Of a DNA stretch of 64,000 nt, positions 16,142-24,291 are shown piece by piece (position 1 is the stretch's first letter; every line of letters starts with the position of its first letter). The DNA is from Pedobacter sp. AK013. GTDB taxonomy: Bacteria; Bacteroidota; Bacteroidia; Sphingobacteriales; Sphingobacteriaceae. The notes beneath the pieces were generated by a model, which did not search any database, had not been told where the DNA came from, and saw only the letters and a program-made list of their open reading frames with translations. The stretch lies in NCBI RefSeq assembly GCF_014205835.1, contig NZ_JACHCQ010000010.1, positions 82,311-146,310 on the forward strand, in the 5' to 3' direction. The position numbers and the translations under genes were made by a program.

Positions 16142-17965
16142 TTAATTGTATAAACCTAACTCTGCCAGAGATGCAAACTGCAGACCATCTTGTGCTGAAT
16201 TCATAATTACCTTAAGGTATCTTAAAGTTTTGGTGCTGCCAAAGGCAAAATATTGTACGCCGTCAGTATTTTGAGCTACATAATTGTTTACCGATGTGAA
16301 ATTTATATTATCAGTACTTGTTAAAACCTGAAAGTTTTTAATTGCCCGGCTCAATCCGCTTCTTTGTACTAAACTTAAGCCATTAGCCGATTTTGAGGCT
16401 CCCAGATCAATAACAACCTGATGCGGATAACTTGTTGCAGAAGTGGTCCAGCGTGAATGCCAGAATGTACTATAACTACCATCAATTAAAGTAGCGGCTC
16501 TGCCATTAATAGTACCCTCGCCACTGGTTTCTTCAGAGCTGAAAGAATTGATGCTCCATCCTGTTTTACTTAATTCTGTTAATGGTGCAACATTGTCTTG
16601 CAGGGTAGAAGGGTCTGTGCTTGGTGCAGGTAAACCCAAAGCGGCCATATCGGCATATATTTGAGTAGTAGCTGCTGCAGTAGATAAATTTAACCCCCAC
16701 TTTTGGAAGAAATTACTTAAGTTTTTTCCCGATATATTACAGGCGGCTAGCATGAAATAACGCATCTTGGCATCGTCATTAGCTAAAGTTGGATTTTCAA
16801 CACGCATATTTTTAGCCAGGGTTTTATAAAAGTTATCGCCATAGGCCAAAGTTAATTGTTGGAACATGCAAAGCCTGATAAACAAATCGGTTAAAGGATT
16901 GGCATAACTTGTTGACCCGTTATAATCTTTGGTTCCAGCAGCTTTTCCCAAATAGGTAAAAGCTTTTGGCCAAACCCCATCATTTACCAACCTATTGATT
17001 GATGGAGTAAGTGTACGTTGTACATATAAACTGTAAAGATTTACCGAAACTTCGCCCAGGGCACCCCAGCGCCACATCATTTGGTGTTGATGGCCGAGTT
17101 CGTGCCATACTCCCCAACCATTAGTACCCACTGCGCTTAATGTTAAAATGGCATTCACATCCGAGGTGATATAAGCGGTGCGATAATCATAAGCGAAAAA
17201 ATAATAGGCTGGATCTTCATGCTGTGTTAAAAGATAGGTATGTACATTTTTTGCATGAGCAGGCAACGAGTTGTCTAAGCCATTCAAATCATCTTCTAGC
17301 GCAATAATCTGTGTAATTTTATTCAATATGGCACTCTGATCTTCTGACTGGTACTGTATGGCCTTAGTTCTGGATACGACAATAAAACAATTTGCGCCCT
17401 CCAAAACAACATCAGGAGTGGTATAGGTTTGTAATTGATTAATCCAGTCTGAATTTGTAGTTACACCAACTTTGTAATAAGGCGCATATTGGTAGCCGCT
17501 ATTAAAAGTTATTTTAGCAGTTGATCCGGTAGTTGAGTTAGTGTATCTGATCCATAATAAACCTCCTACAGCATTGGTAATGGTATTGGTACCTGCTGTT
17601 AGCTGCACCACTGTGGGCTGAGTGTTCCAAGTGCCATATCTGGAGTAGGTACCAATTAATAATTTCGGCAAGCGGGTTCCTGCAGTTTGTTCTACGGTGA
17701 TATCTAAAGTAGCACCAGGAGCCATATATAAACCAGTTGCTGTAAAATCGGTTAAATAGTATCCATTTTTTAAGCGGTCTCTTTCAATTGATGCATTGAT
17801 TTTTTCAGTAACATTAAAAATATTGGTTTGAGTGAGGGACTGTACACTGGCACCACTCATGGTTTTTTTACTGTTTAGAACTTCATCTTGTAATACAGTC
17901 GCTTTTTTACAGGCTGAAAGGCTTACAATGGCCGAAACAGATAAGAGTAATAGTTTCTTTTTCAT
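16142..17965 (-). CDS. M60-family metallopeptidase lipoprotein with F5/8 type C domain
   Basis: About 607 residues from the ATG at 17965 (MKKKLLLL); an upstream in-frame ATG at 18013 lacks signal-peptide character. Lipobox LSAC. The central gluzincin site is GVWHELGHQHQ (HExxH), with the downstream Glu in GALGEVS at the M60/enhancin spacing. The C-terminal ~140 residues are a discoidin (F5/8C) carbohydrate-binding module. M60 enzymes cleave O-glycosylated proteins such as mucins at the cell surface. It is monocistronic. Confidence 0.9.
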   Translation of the reverse strand: MKKKLLLLSVSAIVSLSACKKATVLQDEVLNSKKTMSGASVQSLTQTNIFNVTEKINASIERDRLKNGYYLTDFTATGLYMAPGATLDITVEQTAGTRLPKLLIGTYSRYGTWNTQPTVVQLTAGTNTITNAVGGLLWIRYTNSTTGSTAKITFNSGYQYAPYYKVGVTTNSDWINQLQTYTTPDVVLEGANCFIVVSRTKAIQYQSEDQSAILNKITQIIALEDDLNGLDNSLPAHAKNVHTYLLTQHEDPAYYFFAYDYRTAYITSDVNAILTLSAVGTNGWGVWHELGHQHQMMWRWGALGEVSVNLYSLYVQRTLTPSINRLVNDGVWPKAFTYLGKAAGTKDYNGSTSYANPLTDLFIRLCMFQQLTLAYGDNFYKTLAKNMRVENPTLANDDAKMRYFMLAACNISGKNLSNFFQKWGLNLSTAAATTQIYADMAALGLPAPSTDPSTLQDNVAPLTELSKTGWSINSFSSEETSGEGTINGRAATLIDGSYSTFWHSRWTTSATSYPHQVVIDLGASKSANGLSLVQRSGLSRAIKNFQVLTSTDNINFTSVNNYVAQNTDGVQYFAFGSTKTLRYLKVIMNSAQDGLQFASLAELGLYN

Positions 17966-18358
17966 TTTTTTGGTTTTTGTGAATATTTGGTATAGGTAAC
18001 CATATTCCAACAATGGATTATGGTGGTCGTTAGTTCCGTAATGTTAATTAGCCGGTTTTAATTTAATACAAATACAGATGGTTGTAGTCTGTTTAAAATG
18101 TCAATACAATGTATTCATAATTACATTGATATAAAAGAATAAAGACTGCGCAAACGTTTGATTTGTTGTGCTTTACGGTAATAAACATATTTTTTATATG
18201 AAAACTGATCTTTATTGTCAGTTTGAAGGTGGGTAGTGTGGAATGGAAAACTTTGGTTATTGATAAACATTTGGTACGTGTTTCAGATACTTATCACGCC
18301 ATCATGAACAAAAAAATACAATTTTATTTAATCTGATATGTTTCTGCTAAATTATGAA
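17966..18358. other. Noncoding stretch upstream of the M60 gene
   Basis: 393 bp of AT-rich sequence between two minus-strand genes. It should hold the M60 promoter, but no consensus TTG/TAnnTTTG pair was found. No repeats or convincing small frames. Confidence 0.4.
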
Positions 18359-19429
18359 TCAACGAGCCTCTACCAGATTGATTGTAATTAGCACTTCAAA
18401 ATAATTACCTTTCGGTCCGGAAGAGATCTCTGCCTTGTCTGCATAGGTATGAAGCAATCTTTGCCGGATATTTTCAAGGCCCGTATGGAAACCTGTATCG
18501 TTAAGGCCTGTATTAATCAGGTTGCTTGTTTGAATGCTAAACAGCCCTTTCTGCAGTTTTACTATAATCTTTCCAGGGTCTTCTGGTTGGCTCAGGTTAC
18601 CATGTTTAACCATATTTTCGATTAGGGTAAGTAAAAGTAATGGAATTACCTCGGTCGATTCGGTTTTCCGGTCATAACTAAAATCTATAAATAAGTCGGG
18701 CTGCTTTATTCTGCTAAGCAGAAGAAGGTTTTCGACTTGGCGGATCTCTGCTTCCAGAGGCATAATTTCCGGACCATGTTCACATTCCAGCGCGTAACGC
18801 ATCAGTTTTGAAAGGTATCTCACGGCTTCTGCAGCCCGGGGTTCACTTTTATGTGTACTGTTATATATGTAGGTTAAGGTATTAAACATGAAATGAGGAT
18901 TAATTTGTGCTTTGAGGTAGGCATTTTTAGCATTAGCCAGTTCAAGTGTTGTTTGCTTTTGCTTCAACATTTCTTCAATGGCTTCTTTTTCCAACTCTAC
19001 TGTTCGATGTTTCTGCTGGATATAACTTTTAATAAAATAATAAGCTGTTGAAAAGAGCAGGAAATAAATTCCCCGCCATACTGTTAAAAACATATGCTTC
19101 CAGTCTATAACCGGATGTTTACCAATAGAAAGTATCATGGTTTTTGAAAAGAAACGATCTGCAAGGTATGCGATAACAGTATGCAAACATAATTCAAGTA
19201 ATGTAAATATAACTATGCTTAAATAAGCAGGTTTTTGCGGTTTCAGACCTCTTGTCAGTACCAGTTCAGCATGAATATAAAAGAGTGTTATATTGATGAT
19301 GTAATGAATGAAGTAGTTTAATATATCGGCGTTTATATCAAGGATCAGCGAAACAATTACATGTTCATAAAGAATAAAGATAGCCCATGCAATAATATGC
19401 CAACGGTAATTTTTTAACCAGTTTTTCAT
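18359..19429 (-). CDS. LytS-type sensor histidine kinase
   Basis: 356 residues. Four N-terminal membrane spans, a short coiled coil, then the His_kinase (PF06580) motif LKAQINPHFMFNTLTYIYN with the phosphoacceptor His near residue 181, and a degenerate HATPase (LLTLIENMVKHG, GLENIRQRL). It lies 247 bp downstream of a LytTR regulator on the same strand and is its probable partner. The signal is unknown. Confidence 0.92.
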   Translation of the reverse strand: MKNWLKNYRWHIIAWAIFILYEHVIVSLILDINADILNYFIHYIINITLFYIHAELVLTRGLKPQKPAYLSIVIFTLLELCLHTVIAYLADRFFSKTMILSIGKHPVIDWKHMFLTVWRGIYFLLFSTAYYFIKSYIQQKHRTVELEKEAIEEMLKQKQTTLELANAKNAYLKAQINPHFMFNTLTYIYNSTHKSEPRAAEAVRYLSKLMRYALECEHGPEIMPLEAEIRQVENLLLLSRIKQPDLFIDFSYDRKTESTEVIPLLLLTLIENMVKHGNLSQPEDPGKIIVKLQKGLFSIQTSNLINTGLNDTGFHTGLENIRQRLLHTYADKAEISSGPKGNYFEVLITINLVEAR

Positions 19430-19676
19430 TTTGTTTTTGAGTTAAAATTTGGTTTCACAACAGTCAATAATTGCTTTGCGTAATGTAGTCTTTTAGGGAT
19501 TTCGATGGCGCTAATTTTCGTTTATGAAAAGAATTATAGACTTAAAATCGACCCGGAAAACTGTATTTGTTTTCCGCTCACAAAGGGCGGCTGATATGCG
19601 CTCTCAAAAAACTGATCCAACAACTAGTACAGTTACAGCGATTACAACATTAACAACCCAATCAGGTTTGCAAGGG

Positions 19677-20423
19677 TCAATCCCTTAGTCGTTTTGAGAC
19701 AAGGGTTTGGCTTTCTATATAATCCATAAAGGCCGCTTTGTATTGTGGGGTCATGAGCACTTCGTACTTTCCAAGATCGATTTTATGCCCATTAATTTCC
19801 TTTACAAAGGTGGTGTTAATCATGTATGATTTGTGAACGCGATAGAAGTGTTCATTTTCCCGGAGTTTTTCTTCCATTTCCTTAATGGTCATGTATACCG
19901 AATAATCATTTGTTGGCGTGTAAATGTGCACATGGTTATTTGAGCCCTGGAGATAAATGATGTCTTTTTTGAGTACTTTGGTCAGTCTGCCGCGTTCGCC
20001 GTTTGTGCGTAAGAAGAATGCTTCTTCATTTTCTTGAACAAGACGCTGGGTATCATAATACTCGGAAAGGACCTCGTTAACCACTTCTGCAAAATCTCCC
20101 ATGTTGAAAGGTTTTAACAGATAATGTTTTGCCCTCACTTTGAAGGCATCTAGCGCAAATTCTGGATAGGAGGTAGTGAAAATAATGTTATGCGATTTGT
20201 GCTTGAGATTATCAGCGAGCCGTAGGCCAGACATTGCTGGCATATCGATATCCAAAAAGATTAGCTGTTTATTGCTTTCAGTACTAATTTCGCTTAGGGC
20301 TTCTATCGGTTTTGTGAAGGTGCGGTGGATTTTTAATCTTGGCATTTCCGCAATATGGTCTTGTAAAATATTAATTGCGGTAGGATCATCATCAATGATG
20401 ATACATGAGATTGAGTTTTTCAT
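19677..20423 (-). CDS. LytTR-family response regulator
   Basis: 248 residues. Receiver domain with IIIDDDPTAINIL and phosphoacceptor LIFLDIDMP, then the conserved Lys in KHYLLKPF. The C-terminal LytTR DNA-binding domain carries YLQGSNNHVHIYT and FYRVHKSYMINTTFV. A near-perfect 17-bp inverted repeat (20510-20548) lies upstream of the start and may be its own binding site. It pairs with the kinase at 18359-19429. Confidence 0.93.
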   Translation of the reverse strand: MKNSISCIIIDDDPTAINILQDHIAEMPRLKIHRTFTKPIEALSEISTESNKQLIFLDIDMPAMSGLRLADNLKHKSHNIIFTTSYPEFALDAFKVRAKHYLLKPFNMGDFAEVVNEVLSEYYDTQRLVQENEEAFFLRTNGERGRLTKVLKKDIIYLQGSNNHVHIYTPTNDYSVYMTIKEMEEKLRENEHFYRVHKSYMINTTFVKEINGHKIDLGKYEVLMTPQYKAAFMDYIESQTLVSKRLRD

Positions 20424-21182
20424 TTAGATAGATTTAAGTAGATAAAGGCAATTTAATAAATTTATTCTTAAAAGGAATAGTGAAAAAGATTAAGAATGTG
20501 ATAGTTAACTAATTTAATGTTAGCCAATAACTGGCTAACATTAAATTAATAGTTGTTCATTACCGTTTTAGCGCCAAACTGTATTTGGAGCTCTTTCTGA
20601 AAAGCTTAGTTTTTTAGAAAAACAATAGAGGGGCAATGATGGAATATGGATATTATTCCTGGCTTGACCAGCAATCGTAATGCCGCTTTTGGTTGCATTA
20701 AGATTAGCTTCTTTAAGTATTGCTTGGATTCGCGGCTACGTTTTAAAAAGGATTGCTCTAAACAATTTGTTATTAAAAGGGTTAGAATTTTTCAAATATG
20801 TTGCAAGAAATAACAGGGCATAAGTTAGGATTTTCATAGCGCATAGTGGCAAAATTTTTTAACATAGTACAGGATTTCCTAATTCTTCCGTGATGTTTCA
20901 CCGTCGGCAGTCGATTTTTTGGAACCAGCTATTGATAGAAGGAGTGATGCCTGATAGAAAAAGAAAACTTTGCGAAAATCAGCAGAGCGGATTAGAAGGA
21001 TTGAATATATTTTGCGTTAACACTTAGCATGCCAATAAGATCATTAGGCATTCCTGTTATATGTTTTTCTCCGCTTTTGATGATTTTATTTTAATGGTTT
21101 ACGCTGTGTAATTTGTTATTTCCTCCTTTAATTGCCTATAGTCTTCATATTTGCTACTATGGTATTATTGTTAAGACTTATA
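20424..21182. other. Gene-poor stretch at the left side of the 20-24 kb island
   Basis: About 760 bp with no credible frame in either direction and no recognisable gene remnant. It contains the palindrome at 20510-20548. The rest is AT-rich sequence in which I see nothing. Confidence 0.4.
20510..20548. repeat. 17-bp inverted repeat upstream of the LytTR regulator gene
   Basis: Left arm 20510-20526 (core AATGTTAGCCA), 5-nt loop ATAAC, right arm 20532-20548 (core TGGCTAACATT), a perfect match. There is no U-run on either side, so an operator or mRNA hairpin is more likely than a terminator. It lies about 90 bp upstream of the ATG at 20423. Confidence 0.75.
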
Positions 21183-21440
21183 CTATTCAAGCCCAGCGTT
21201 AAAGTCTATTCCAAAATTAAAATCAAGAAGTGCTGTTGGATGGATTTTTAAACCTATTGCCAATCTCATTATTGTAATAAAACTTGGGCTGGTTTCTCCA
21301 TTTTCATATTTAATAATATCTCCGGTATTAACTCCACTTCTCTTATAAAATTCGCGATAAGAAAGTTTCTGTTTCTCCTTTAACGATTTTAAATGCTGAC
21401 CGAATTTTTTCAGAATTATTTTTTCTTTCTCACTAATCAT
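21183..21440 (-). CDS. XRE-family helix-turn-helix regulator
   Basis: 85 residues: one HTH_3 domain (FGQHLKSLKEKQKLSYREFYKRSGVNTGDIIKYENGETSPSFITIMRLAIGL). Small single-domain XRE proteins of this kind usually repress nearby mobile or defence genes. It is divergent from the putative ncRNA promoter (21508-21538), which it may control; that is inference. Confidence 0.88.
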   Translation of the reverse strand: MISEKEKIILKKFGQHLKSLKEKQKLSYREFYKRSGVNTGDIIKYENGETSPSFITIMRLAIGLKIHPTALLDFNFGIDFNAGLE

Positions 21441-21507
21441 TTCATTGCTAATAAAAATATAATTGGCAATGTCTTTTATATTTTATTTTAAATCGTCATG
21501 TAATTAC

Positions 21508-21538
21508 TTGACAATAGGCTTTTTTTTATCTACATTTA
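21508..21538 (+). promoter_or_regulatory. Putative promoter of the structured RNA
   Basis: TTG at 21508-21510 (within TTGACA) and TACATTTA at 21531-21538, spaced 20 bp: a near-consensus Bacteroidota sigma-A promoter with one mismatch in the -7 box. No start codon with a credible frame follows. Confidence 0.55.
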
Positions 21539-21544
21539 CGTAAT

Positions 21545-22010
21545 AAAAAAATAAAACCAGTAAGGTAAAATTAAGAGTCTTGCAACCTCAAATCTCACGC
21601 CGTTGGAGCAAGACAGCAGATTTTATCCCATTTCTTATAGCGGAATTGCTATCTTTAGCTTTCCAAAATAAGAGTGGGCTTCTGCTGTAATTCCATTTCA
21701 ACGTAAGGCGTGAGAAACATTATGAGGTTATGGTTTGGGAAGCCCACTTTTCTCTCCGCCAAGACTTATACCTGTAGTATCTTTGTCTTCATATCAGATT
21801 TTTCTTTGTTGTTTCGAAGCTGGATCGCTGTCTTCTAATCTCCTCGCATCTGAGCCAGATTTTCCATTTTACTAAAATCAGTTTGGTACATAACATAATT
21901 GACAGATTGTTCTTTTCCCTAATCTGTTTCAAGAGCAAAGAAATTCATCTTTTAAACTTTATCAAGTTGCTGGTAGGGCAACCTCTAGCAGCCTCTTTAT
22001 TTTTTGTTTT
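21545..22010 (+). ncRNA. Putative structured noncoding RNA of about 460 nt
   Basis: No credible protein on either strand. The first 190 nt hold nested complementary arms. GTCTTGC (21577-21583) pairs with GCAAGAC (21608-21614). The loop of that hairpin carries AACCTCA (21584-) and TCTCACGCC (21593-21601), which match GGCGTGAGA (21707-21715) and TGAGGTT (21723-21729). ACAGCAGA (21613-21620) matches TCTGCTGT (21681-21688), and CCCATTTCTTAT (21627-21638) matches ATAAGAGTGGG (21668-21678). AGTGGGCTTC (21673-21682) can instead pair with GAAGCCCACT (21739-21748). A hairpin at 21969-21992 plus T-rich DNA ends the unit. Family not recognised. Confidence 0.55.
21969..22010 (+). terminator. Terminator-like hairpin closing the structured RNA
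   Basis: GCTGGTAG (21969-21976) pairs with CTAGCAGC (21985-21992) with one mismatch, followed by TTTATTTTTTGTTTT. Confidence 0.5.
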
Positions 22011-22108
22011 AAGGGAATAAAAGGCTCAGATCTGTTATATTTGAGCCATGAAATAAAAATTAATTACATATTGATATTGTAGCAATAGCTATTTTACTGT
22101 TTTAGAAA

Positions 22109-22200
22109 ACCGCAAAACTTCAAAAGACACAGGAAAAAATAGATGGTTGCCTACGCTATGCGTGGGTGCCTGTTTATCTTGTGTCTGGGCATTTTGCGGT
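22109..22200 (+). repeat. 92-nt long hairpin upstream of the alpha-CTD-like gene
   Basis: Outer stem ACCGCAAAA (22109-22117) with TTTTGCGGT (22192-22200); middle stem AGACACA (22125-22131) with TGTGTCT (22180-22186); inner stem GCCTACGC (22149-22156) with GCGTGGGT (22160-22167) around a 3-nt loop. It lies 37 bp upstream of the next gene, and the palindrome GGGTTAACCC follows at about 22219. It could be an RNA leader structure or a cruciform site for a recombination protein. Confidence 0.6.
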
Positions 22201-22237
22201 GCCTCTAAAGCGGATATCGGGTTAACCCACGCTTTTT

Positions 22238-22468
22238 ATGGATAGTTTTTCCCAGTCAAATCATTTTCTCGTCAATCTGCCAATCGCAGAACTTCCACTA
22301 TCAGAAAATTTTAAGCTTAGAAGTAAACTAATGGGTTTTTTTACACTTCAGGATATTATTGGAACCCAACAAAAAGAATTACATGAACGGGATGATTATT
22401 CAGAACACTGGTATTTTGAATTTGTAGATTTTTTACGAAGGAAGGATTTGTTAAATCTTCTCGGTTAG
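22238..22468 (+). CDS. Small RNA-polymerase alpha-CTD-like (helix-hairpin-helix) protein
   Basis: 76 residues. The order LPIAELPLSENFKLRSKLMGFFTLQDIIGTQQKEL...WYFEFVDFLRRKDLLNLL follows the pattern of the RNA polymerase alpha C-terminal domain (IEELxLSxRxxNxLxxxGIxTLxDLL...), but without its other domains. Such stand-alone modules occur in Bacteroidota accessory DNA; the role is unknown. It converges with and overlaps the next gene by 4 bp on the opposite strand. Confidence 0.6.
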   Translation: MDSFSQSNHFLVNLPIAELPLSENFKLRSKLMGFFTLQDIIGTQQKELHERDDYSEHWYFEFVDFLRRKDLLNLLG

Positions 22469-23616
22469 TATTTGTCTTGGGCAATGCCCAACATGACAAC
22501 GATTTTTTCGATCACTTTTTGAACATCGATTCCAACATTTGCGTAGTATGCATTTTTAAAGCTTTTTTCTGATATGATATCTCTTTCTGTAGTGCTATAA
22601 TGCTTCGTAACATATTGATGCAATGCCTTGGGGCTGTGAGTTGTGATGATGCCAGCCTCAACTTGTAGGTGGATGAATATTGCAAGCTGCCTAACGGTGA
22701 ATGTTACTTTAAAATTGCTGTCTAAAATACCACCACAACTTAGGTCTTCGGCTATCGCATCTATTGTTTTGAGATAGCTGATTTCGCTTTTGATATACCT
22801 CAATAGCGATTCATCAATATTGGGCAAATTTCCATTATATGATATACTTATGGTTTTAAAAACCTGCTCAATTAACTTTTTAAAGAAATGAATTAATCTA
22901 TATTGCTCGCTGATGTTTTCGCACTTTTGAAGTTCATGATTAAAGTGGCAGCAACAGGAATGATAAAAAGATGGGTGATTAAAATTTAGGGAGACTAGCA
23001 GCAGGATAATCTCTTGCACATCTAAAGGAGGAACAAATTTGTTTAATGCTATTTTAAGCGATTCAAAAAAGTCATGTAGATATATAGCCTTTTCGAAAGT
23101 GAAGCGGCCACTGACGCCATTTAAGTGCTCGAAGATATGTTTGAAAATGACAACAGTCTCATTATCGGCTTGCAGTTCTTCAAGTTTTTTTAGGATCAGA
23201 ATGGAATTTTCTGCAACATTCAATAATATTTGTTTTTGAGTAATGATAGAAACAGGGCAATCATAGTCAAAATAATATGGTAAATGCTGTTGAAGATCCA
23301 AAACCATCTGGTTGAGTAGATTTGCTACGCCGCTTATTTCTTCGTTTTTGCCTTTTTGACCAGCATTATGGTTATCATTATTCACCATTAGTGCTAACTC
23401 ATCTATTAATTGCGTCAACCCTCTTTGATATTGCCTTACGTAAGCCTTTGATCTCTTAGGTGCTATTTGCGCAACATTACACAGAATGGAACTGATTATC
23501 TGATTACTTTCCTTTATAATTTCATCTTGCAGTTCCTTACGCGGCCGCTGATGTGCCGCTTCTACTTTAATGGCATCTAAAATTATTTTCCTGAAGCTGA
23601 TAAGTTCAAATGTCAT
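22465..23616 (-). CDS. Helical protein with RteC-like C-terminus, function uncertain
   Basis: 383 residues, all-helical. The C-terminal part (FTVRQLAIFIHLQVEAGIIT...YVTKHYSTTERDIISEKSFKNAYY) has the layout of the DNA-binding end of RteC-type regulators of Bacteroidota conjugative elements, though homology is weak by eye. A Cys/His-rich patch HSCCCHFNH sits near the middle. Upstream are two identical-spaced 17-bp repeats (23670-23707) that could be its operators. Neighbours (XRE gene, structured RNA) support a mobile-element origin. The exact function is not known. Confidence 0.55.
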   Translation of the reverse strand: MTFELISFRKIILDAIKVEAAHQRPRKELQDEIIKESNQIISSILCNVAQIAPKRSKAYVRQYQRGLTQLIDELALMVNNDNHNAGQKGKNEEISGVANLLNQMVLDLQQHLPYYFDYDCPVSIITQKQILLNVAENSILILKKLEELQADNETVVIFKHIFEHLNGVSGRFTFEKAIYLHDFFESLKIALNKFVPPLDVQEIILLLVSLNFNHPSFYHSCCCHFNHELQKCENISEQYRLIHFFKKLIEQVFKTISISYNGNLPNIDESLLRYIKSEISYLKTIDAIAEDLSCGGILDSNFKVTFTVRQLAIFIHLQVEAGIITTHSPKALHQYVTKHYSTTERDIISEKSFKNAYYANVGIDVQKVIEKIVVMLGIAQDKY

Positions 23617-24291
23617 TTTGCTTAGTAGCCAATTGCTTAATTCTAAGTTTTTTTATTTTCTTTTTTTGTGTTAACGTGGTAAAACTGACCGTTAACGTGG
23701 TGAAACTTAATTTCTGCATTTTTTTTGGCTGAGATTAGCATATTATTCCGGTTTTAATGGTTGCGCTATTCGATAATATATCAGGGCAATTTGTATTTAT
23801 TTAGATCAGTCCGGATATCGGCGATCATACACATGAATGCAAATATTATGGGAAGGAGCTATAGCTGCAAGAATTTAAGGAAGTGGAAAGGCGAAGCGAA
23901 TTATCTAAAATGCAGATGCTTTTAATGCGGGCATTTAGTTAGATAAAGAATGACCAGAAAAACAGAAGGCATTACCACATTTTCTTATTGCATTTTACCT
24001 TGAGGTTAAATATCTGTCATTGTAGGTGGTTTTCGATTGCGCGGGAGGTTTGCTTTACCTCGGCTATGCTTAGAGATAGGTGATGACTTTTTCTATTTAA
24101 TTTATAGTTCTCTAGGAGATATCTCTTCTATTTTTATTAGTATTTAGTCATTTGCCATTATTTGAGCTTATTATACATTGACTATCTACAAGAATATACA
24201 AATTAACTGTACTTCCATAACTGTTTAAACCGATTAATTGCTAAAATTGTGCCTATGCTCAACAATTAATCGGTTTAAATAATTTTTAGAA
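23617..24291. other. Noncoding stretch with twin repeats, right side of the island
   Basis: 675 bp. Apart from the twin repeats at 23670-23707, I see no gene or remnant. Two short copies of an AATCGGTTTAA-type sequence flank 24225-24280 near the aminotransferase stop and may form a terminator (AAACCGATTAATTG at 24227 with CAATTAATCGGTTT at 24261). Confidence 0.45.
23670..23707. repeat. Two direct 17-bp repeats upstream of the RteC-like gene (candidate operators)
   Basis: GTTAACGTGGTAAAACT at 23670-23686 and GTTAACGTGGTGAAACT at 23691-23707, one mismatch, 21-bp period, i.e. two helical turns. They lie 54 bp upstream of the ATG at 23616, where a dimeric regulator would bind the same DNA face. 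Confidence 0.75.

Noticed and set aside
21545..22200. Retron msr-msd for the structured region
   Set aside because: The long stems recall retron RNA, but no reverse transcriptase is encoded anywhere near.
23670..23707. Start of a CRISPR array
   Set aside because: Only two units, with a 4-bp gap and no spacer-sized interval or cas genes.
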